Positions 56,286 to 62,000 of a DNA stretch of 62,000 nucleotides are shown here, piece after piece. The translations under genes and the position numbers were made by a program. Under the pieces are notes generated by a model. It worked only from the letters and a program-made list of their open reading frames with translations. It was not told where the DNA came from and did no database searches. Position 1 is the first letter of the stretch. Every line of letters starts with the position of its first letter. The DNA is taken from the NCBI RefSeq assembly GCF_030272615.1, contig NC_081406.1, positions 212,016,997-212,078,996 of the forward strand, read 5' to 3'. The stretch is from Cryptomeria japonica (taxonomy: Eukaryota; Streptophyta; Pinopsida; Cupressales; Cupressaceae).

Positions 56286-57143
56286 CTACTTGTTTGGGCA
56301 TCTAGCAGCAATATGACCGACTTCATCACATGAAAAACAGATTAGAGGAACTTTGCCTCTGTATTTTCCTCTGCCTTTGGAATATTTCTTTGCTAGAAGA
56401 GCTTCAATTATTTCAAGATCACTGTCTGAACTTGGTTCTGATTCATCTTCACTTTCTGACCGAGATTCATTTTTCTTTTTGCCTTTCTCCTTGAGTGAAA
56501 CCTTAGCTTCAAATGCTGATTCCATGTTTTTGGAAGCTGGAACATAGTTGTCATAGTTGTCTAATTCAAATGCAGTTAATCTTCCAACTATGGCCTCTAA
56601 ATTTATCTTGTGATTTGCTTCACATCTTCTTTCCTGAATTGCAGAAACTCTGATTGCATAAATGGGTAGTAATGTTCTGAGAACTTTGCTTATGACTGTT
56701 TCCTCTGAGATATCACCTCTAGAAGCTTTGATTGCACTGACACTGGCTTTAACTCTTTCAACATATTTTGCAATATTTTCATCCTCACTCATTTTTAATT
56801 GATCAAACTGTCCTCTCAAGCTTTCTGCTTTGGCTCTTCTCACATTGTCATCACCACCATAGATATCTTTCAGCTTGTTCCACATTTCAAATGCAGTTTT
56901 GCAATCTTTGACATCATCAAACTCTTCATAGCTCAGGGCAGATGCAATTTCTATCATCATGGTGTTATGAGTCTTCTTTGCAGCAATATCAGCAACAGTT
57001 AGTATACCAGTGGGTGTCACATATTCTGTGTCAAGATGTGTCAATCCTGTATCTCCAATGGAAGCCAAATGGAGTCTCATGAGACCTTGCCATGCTGAAA
57101 AGTTATTTCTGCTTAGCCTTGGAATTTCCCTCTTGTAAGACAT
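56286..57143 (-). CDS. Element C gag
   Basis: 285 codons from ATG 57143 (MSYKREIPRLSRNNF) to TAG 56286. UBN2-type Gag core (FDQLKMSEDENIAKYVERV, GDISEETVISKVLRTL, GRLTAFELDNYD), a Ser/Glu-rich linker and one CCHC knuckle CFSCDEVGHIAARC at the end. The TAG follows CPNK, and the frame continues without shift into the protease, so the native start of pol is reached only by a Gag-Pol fusion (copia norm) or readthrough. A CAG-to-TAG change is the simplest explanation. Confidence 0.93.
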   Translation of the reverse strand: MSYKREIPRLSRNNFSAWQGLMRLHLASIGDTGLTHLDTEYVTPTGILTVADIAAKKTHNTMMIEIASALSYEEFDDVKDCKTAFEMWNKLKDIYGGDDNVRRAKAESLRGQFDQLKMSEDENIAKYVERVKASVSAIKASRGDISEETVISKVLRTLLPIYAIRVSAIQERRCEANHKINLEAIVGRLTAFELDNYDNYVPASKNMESAFEAKVSLKEKGKKKNESRSESEDESEPSSDSDLEIIEALLAKKYSKGRGKYRGKVPLICFSCDEVGHIAARCPNK

Positions 57144-57191
57144 CTTGATCTTTAGCTTAGATCCTTGAAATCCTTCTTATAAGCACCGAAA

Positions 57192-57203
57192 GCTCTGATA
57201 CCA
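57192..57203 (-). promoter_or_regulatory. Primer-binding site of element C
   Basis: Minus-strand TGGTATCAGAGC, exact, two bases inside the 5' LTR end. Confidence 0.94.
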
Positions 57204-57205
57204 AT

Positions 57206-58380
57206 TGTTGGAAATATGGATGGAGTAACTGAGAGGGGAGGGGTGAATCAGTTACCACAAAAATAAATCCACAAGTCCCTTAGATGTCTTAAATATAAAC
57301 TGCTGAAACTTGGTAAATTAACTTATCAGTGTTTATTAAACATTAACATGCATAAAACAAGTAACATGAACACAAGTAACACCAGATATAACGTGGAAAC
57401 CCAATTTTGGGAAAACCACCAATGTAACTAGTTACTGATTTTCACTCTTCTGAAGTGAGCCCTGTTAGGAGCCAACCTTGTTAAAAGTTACAAAACACAC
57501 TGTTATGTGTGACCTTGTTAGAGGATTTGATCACCCTGCTAGGAGTGGCCTTGTGAAAGGTCTTAAGAACAATTCAACCGAATTGTCACCTTGTCAGAGG
57601 ATTTACAAAATGGTTGTTAGACCAACTCTGTTAAGAGATTTCAGTATCACTGCTACAATGGTTAGAAAACAACAATGAAGTGATCTGAATTAAATACAAC
57701 TTATCTTGCTGATACAGATCTCTGTTCTGCGCCAATAGATCCTTACTGATCACATATATCTTTTCTGCACCTCAAGGATATCACTGATCCTTCATCAGAA
57801 TTCGCACATTTCTGCTCCTTCACATTTCCATACTTTTCATACTTCACCACACTTCGAAATCGCAACTTGATCTCTCATATATACCATTCAGGTTACCAAG
57901 TCGGTCCAATTACAAGTTAAGATGAATATTACATAGGTTGGCTACATATACAAATTTCAATAAATAAATATTGCTTCGGTCGGCTGCATAAACATTTCAC
58001 TGATGCTCGGTGAACACTGTTGATTCTTCGGTAACCGACTGAACTCGGTAAGTACTGCGAACTCGGTATAGACTGACTTTTCTTCACATATTCTTCGAAG
58101 ACCGACTTAACTCGGTAAAGACTGCAAACTCGGTATAGCATACTGGAGTGCTAGGTAGACTCTGTAACTTGCTTCTCTTACTGTCTGAACTCAGTAGACT
58201 CTGTCTAACTGCTTTGCCGAACATTCTGAACTTGGTAGACTCTGTCTAACTGCTTTGCCGAACATTCTGAACTCGGTACACTCTGTCTAATTACTTTGCC
58301 GAACATTCTGAACTCGGTAGACTGATATGACATTTGTGTAACATCAAAGACAATACACAATTAAACAATTGTATCCAACA
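57206..58380 (-). repeat. 5' LTR of element C
   Basis: 1,175 bases, nearly identical to the 3' copy. U5 hairpin arms GTAACTGA (57225-57232) and TCAGTTAC (57248-57255). A TATATATGAG-type TATA box is near 57872-57885 (minus). Confidence 0.95.
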
Positions 58381-58761
58381 CCAACTGTAGTCAATGTGAC
58401 TCCCATTTTGTGATTGAGCAGTGAGCTCTAGGATGTTGGCCTTTCTGCATGTGCAGACCCCATTTATGTACACTTAATATCTGCAGTAGTATCATCTGAT
58501 TGTGGGTAAGGTTTCCCACCATGGTTTTTCCCCTTACAGGGTTTCCACGTACAAATATTGGTGTTATGTGTTGTGGATGACTTTATGTTTATGTTTCATA
58601 CATTAATCCTTACCGGTATAGCAATTTATTGTTAACACTATCTACTAGCATACTTAACTAGTTTACTAGTATTAAGCATTAAGTTGGTTAAATAGTTTTT
58701 GGTTTGAATTTATTAGACAACTGATTCACCCCCCCCTCTCAGTTGTCTCCGGGACCTAACA
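58381..58761 (+). repeat. 5' LTR of element D, second part
   Basis: After C's right TSD the D LTR continues (TGTAGTCAATGTGACTCCC) to GGGACCTAACA at 58761. It carries the CCATGGTTTTTCCC module and a perfect 10-bp U5 stem, AGACAACTGA/TCAGTTGTCT (58715-58748). Confidence 0.93.
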
Positions 58762-58763
58762 AT

Positions 58764-58775
58764 TGGTATCAGAGC
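58764..58775 (+). promoter_or_regulatory. Primer-binding site of element D
   Basis: TGGTATCAGAGC, exact consensus, two bases after the LTR. Confidence 0.94.
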
Positions 58776-58817
58776 TTAGTCCTCTTTTACAGAAGTTTAA
58801 CAACTTGAGGAGATCCA

Positions 58818-60533
58818 ATGTCTACTAATTATTTCAGGAAGGACAATCCTAAACTTGATGGAACCAACTATGGGATATGGAAGATCAGGATGGAGACACA
58901 TCTGAACTACATCGGTAAAGACATCTGGGAAGTTACAAAGAATGGTTATACTGCTACTGGAGCTGGTCAGACTGCTCCAACTACCTTAGCTAAAGATGAA
59001 GAGAATGATTGCAAAGCAAGAGAAGCACTTTTGAGTGCATTATCAAATCAACAAATCATGGGATTATCAAATAGGTCTACTCCTAAAGCTATTTGGGATC
59101 ATTCTGAAACACTAAATGAAGGAGCTTCCACAGTCAAAATTGCAAAACTTGAAAGCTTCCGAGTCAGGTATGAACATCTGAAAATGGAAGAAGATGAAAG
59201 GATTTATGCTTTTATGGAAAGAGTAAATGAAATTGTTTTGGGTATTAAATGTTGTGGAGGAACTTTGAGTGAGGATGAAATTGTTTCAAAAATCTTAAGA
59301 GGTTTGCCACTGGCATATAAAATGAAGGTTACTACTATAAATGAGTTGAGAACAATGTCTAATACATCAGTAACTAGGGATACATTGATTGGAAAACTTT
59401 CAGCCTTTGAAATTGAGGAATTTGGTCATGTTGCTACTATAAAGACAAATTTGGCCTTTAAAGCATCAACATCATCTACTCCATCATTTGACAAATCAGA
59501 CTGGAAATCCTTTTATGCAAGAGAACTTGAAGAAACTAGGAAAGAGAATGAAGAGCTTGAAGAACTTGAAGCACTATTTGAAAGAAAAATGCCAAAAGGT
59601 CCATTTGGAAGTAAGTATGAAGGTAAAGCACCCTTTAAATGTTTTAACTCCAATAAGATTGGTCATATGGCTTTGAGATGCCCTGATAGACATGCTAGAC
59701 TAAGAGAAGAAGCTAGAAGAACATACAAGCCTAATCCCGAATATCATAGATACAAATTTAAGAAGAACAAAGATAAATCCTGTTACATTGCTGATGAAGG
59801 TGTGACTGATGATTCTGATGAGGATCCAGCAGAGAATGGATGGGTTTTTGTTGCTATAACAGAAGATCAACCGACACCTACTGCTCAACTGGTAGAACAA
59901 GCCCTAGCAGCCAAAGTTGAAGTAAAGGATGAATGGATCATTGATTCAGGATTCTCACATCACATGACTGGAGACAAAGGTAAATTCTTGAACTTTCAAG
60001 AATACAATGGAGGTTTGGTAAGATTTGGAGATGACAAAGCCTATTCAATCAAAGGTAAGGGTTCCATATCTCTTGATGGTAAGCATAACACTGACAATCT
60101 CTACTATGTTGAAGGATTAAAGCATAATCTTTTAAGTGTTGGTCAATTAGTTGAGAAGGGATTTCAGTTACAATTTAAAAATAGAAAATGCAAAGTCATG
60201 AATAGAACTGGTTTGGAAATTGCAACTGGTAATCAGACTAGAGGTAATATCTTTCATTTGAATAATAGTGAAAAGGCATGCTTGATTGCACATATAGATA
60301 AAAGTTGGTTATGGCATAAGAGACTATGTCATGTAAACTTTGATTGCATTGTAAAAATCAGTACTTCTAAGGCAGTTAGAGAACTACCTAAAATTGTGAA
60401 ACCTCAGAATACAATTTGTAAGGAATGTCAATTTGGAAAACAAGTTAGAGCTAGTTTCAAAAGTATTCCAGAAAAATCCAATAATGCTATTGATTTGATT
60501 CACACTGATTTATGTGGTCCAGCTAGAACTTAA
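58818..60533 (+). pseudogene. Element D gag, protease and pre-integrase (571 open codons)
   Basis: ATG 58818 (MSTNYFRKDNPKLDG). Gag core to about residue 250 with FMERVNEIVLGIKCCGG. Knuckle CFNSNKIGHMALRC lacks the second Cys. Protease IIDSGFSHHMTGD keeps DSG but has Phe for the conserved Cys. Then [47 protein letters not shown] and HTDLCGPART, ending at TAA 60531-60533 inside the integrase. The same TAA and flanking bases occur in B; A has no stop here. Confidence 0.93.
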
Positions 60534-61109
60534 ATCTTACAAGGTGATGGATATTTCATGCTAATTATTGATGATTATTCTAGAATGTGTTGGGTTACTT
60601 TTCTTAGAGAAAAATCAGAAGCACTTGGAAAGTTCAAACTGTTCAAACCAATGGTTGAGAATGAAACCGGTAAGAAAATCAAATGTTTAAGATCAGATCA
60701 AGGAGGATAATTCACATCTAAGGACTTTAATACATTCTGTGAAGTGAATGGAATCAAAAGACAGTTGTCAGCACCTCGGACACCACAACAGAATGGAGTT
60801 GTTGAAAGGAAAAACAAAATTATCTTGGATGCAGCAAGAAGTATGTTATCAAAAGAAAATATACCACATGTGTATTGGAGAGAAGCAGTTAGCACTACTG
60901 TCTATACATTCAACAAAGTTCACATCAAAGGTGAAACTAGTAAGACCCCTCATGAACTATGGTTTGGTAATAATCCTACTCTTAATTATCTCAGAATTTT
61001 TGGAAGTAAATGTTATATTAGAAGAGATGAGTATATTTGTAGATTTGATCCTAGAAGTGATGAAGGAATATTTCTTGGTTATTCATCTAAGAGCAAGGCA
61101 TATAGATGA
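60534..61109 (+). pseudogene. Element D integrase core
   Basis: Same frame continues. MLIIDDYSRMCWVTFL, KCLRSDQGG, then TAA (60708-60710) in place of Glu, shared with A. APRTPQQNGVVERKNKIILDAA retains the catalytic Glu, and [27 protein letters not shown] follow. TGA (61107-61109) replaces Cys. Confidence 0.9.
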
Positions 61110-62000
61110 TTTAATAAGAGATTACAGAAAATTGTTGAGAGTAAAAATGTAAAGATTGATGAACAATTCAGAGGAACTTCAAGGTATATAGATTCTGAAC
61201 CGGCAACAGAAATTGTGACAAATGAACCTACACTAAATCCACCAGTACAGAATGAAGATCCAGTTACCCCGGTATCATCAAAGGATTCCATAGTAATTGA
61301 AGAACAACAGCAAACTAAGACACCCCGGTATTTAAGATTGAATCACTCTGAAGATCAGATAATTGGAAACAAATATAAAGGAGTTATGACAAGAGTAAGA
61401 TTGGCAAATGAAGAGGTATGCCTTATTTCTCAAATTGAACCATCATCTATCAATGAGACATGTGAAGATAAATTTTGGATTAAAGCTATGGAAGAAGAAT
61501 TAGGAAAAATTGAGAAAAATAATACTTGGACATTAGTTCTCCAACCTAAAGATAAAAATGTAATTGGAACCAAATGGGTATTTAGAAACAAACTTAATGA
61601 AGATGGTAAGGTTGTTAGAAATAAAGCAAGACTAGTGTGTAAGGGATATTCTCAAAAAGAAAGAGTTGATTACAATGAAACCTTTGCACCGGTAGCCAAA
61701 ATTGAGGCAGTTAGATTATTCTTGGCTTTTGCAGCTCACAAAGACTACAAAGTTTATCAAATGGATATTATATGTGCATTTTTTAATGGAGATTTTGAAG
61801 AGGAAGTATATATTGAACAACTTGATGGATTTTCATTGACAAATGACAATGATATGGTTTGCAGGTTAAGAAAAGCTCTGTATGGATTGAAACAAGCCCC
61901 AATAGCTTGGTATGCAATGTTGGATAAGTATCTTTTGAAGATTGTTTTTTCTAAAGGAAATGAAGATAGCAATTTATATTACAAAATAACTAATGATGAC
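61110..62000 (+). pseudogene. Element D linker and reverse transcriptase, cut by window end
   Basis: Variable linker ([31 protein letters not shown]), then [79 protein letters not shown] and [11 protein letters not shown] at the edge. It is in frame with integrase and has no stop in this part. The catalytic FVDD lies just outside. Confidence 0.88.

Larger units (their letters stand above)
51341..58380 (-). mobile_element. Ty1/copia element C, full length, young, minus strand
   Basis: Two 1,175-base LTRs (51341-52515, 57206-58380) with fewer than about 25 differences by eye. Exact TSD CCAAC at 51336-51340 and 58381-58385. PBS and PPT are intact. The gag-pol frame 57143-52926 holds only two stops and no frameshift. 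All catalytic motifs are present. It is the most recent insertion in the window. Confidence 0.96.
50667..62000 (+). mobile_element. Ty1/copia element D (A/B family), plus strand, runs off the window
   Basis: 5' LTR in two pieces around C, then PBS, gag-PR-pre-IN, IN and RT up to 62000. Protein and LTR are closely related to A and B. The left TSD candidate is TGCTA before 50667. The 3' half is outside the window. Confidence 0.92.

Overview
The window is AT-rich nuclear DNA of a large, repeat-dominated plant genome. A gymnosperm is my guess, but nothing in the sequence decides the species. I recognised no host gene, tRNA, rRNA or CRISPR array. Nearly everything between 2.8 kb and the right edge is LTR retrotransposon sequence inserted into other LTR retrotransposons. 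Insertion order can be read from short target-site duplications (TSDs). Letters A-J and X are my own labels.

Layout. (1) 1-216 is the antisense end of an LTR of the G/H type, and 217-2793 is unrecognised. (2) Element H (+) starts at 2794. It is split at 4554 by copia element E (4554-29883, TSD ATGAT). E is itself split by the pol-less element F (6578-14027, TSD ATGAA) and by an unresolved insertion X (about 14255-25112), and X holds copia element A (17586-23960, minus, TSD CAGCT). (3) H resumes at 29889 and is split at 30802 by the related element G. G is split at 33444 by a Ty3/gypsy element I whose gag and protease look Tat-like. (4) I is split by copia B (37664-47881, minus), which carries a 3.7-kb gypsy-type solo LTR J (40026-43739, TSD ATCCA). 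(5) I is split again at 49583 by an E-like LTR (E'). E' is entered by copia D (+, 50667 to the window end), and D's 5' LTR is entered by the young copia C (51341-58380, minus, TSD CCAAC). The chain H > G > I > E' > D > C is six layers deep.

Four element groups matter. A, B and D are one copia family with LTRs of about 1.05 kb. E and E' are a second family. C is a third and the best preserved: its LTRs are nearly identical, and its gag-pol frame of about 1,405 codons is broken by only two stops. F, G and H form a pol-less family: each has an ORF1 with coiled coil and four CCHC-like zinc knuckles, and F and G also have a second long ORF that I cannot assign. F is structurally complete (two LTRs, PBS, PPT, TSD) but has no protease, integrase, reverse transcriptase or RNase H, so it must have moved using another element's enzymes. 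This family is the best candidate here for something undescribed.

Most coding frames are ruined by single in-frame stops rather than frameshifts. In E and F the stops sit almost entirely where related copies or codon logic suggest CAG, CAA or CGA, as expected from deamination of methylated cytosine. In the A/B/D family, two stops are shared between independent insertions in a mosaic pattern. That suggests defective copies were mobilised in trans and recombined.
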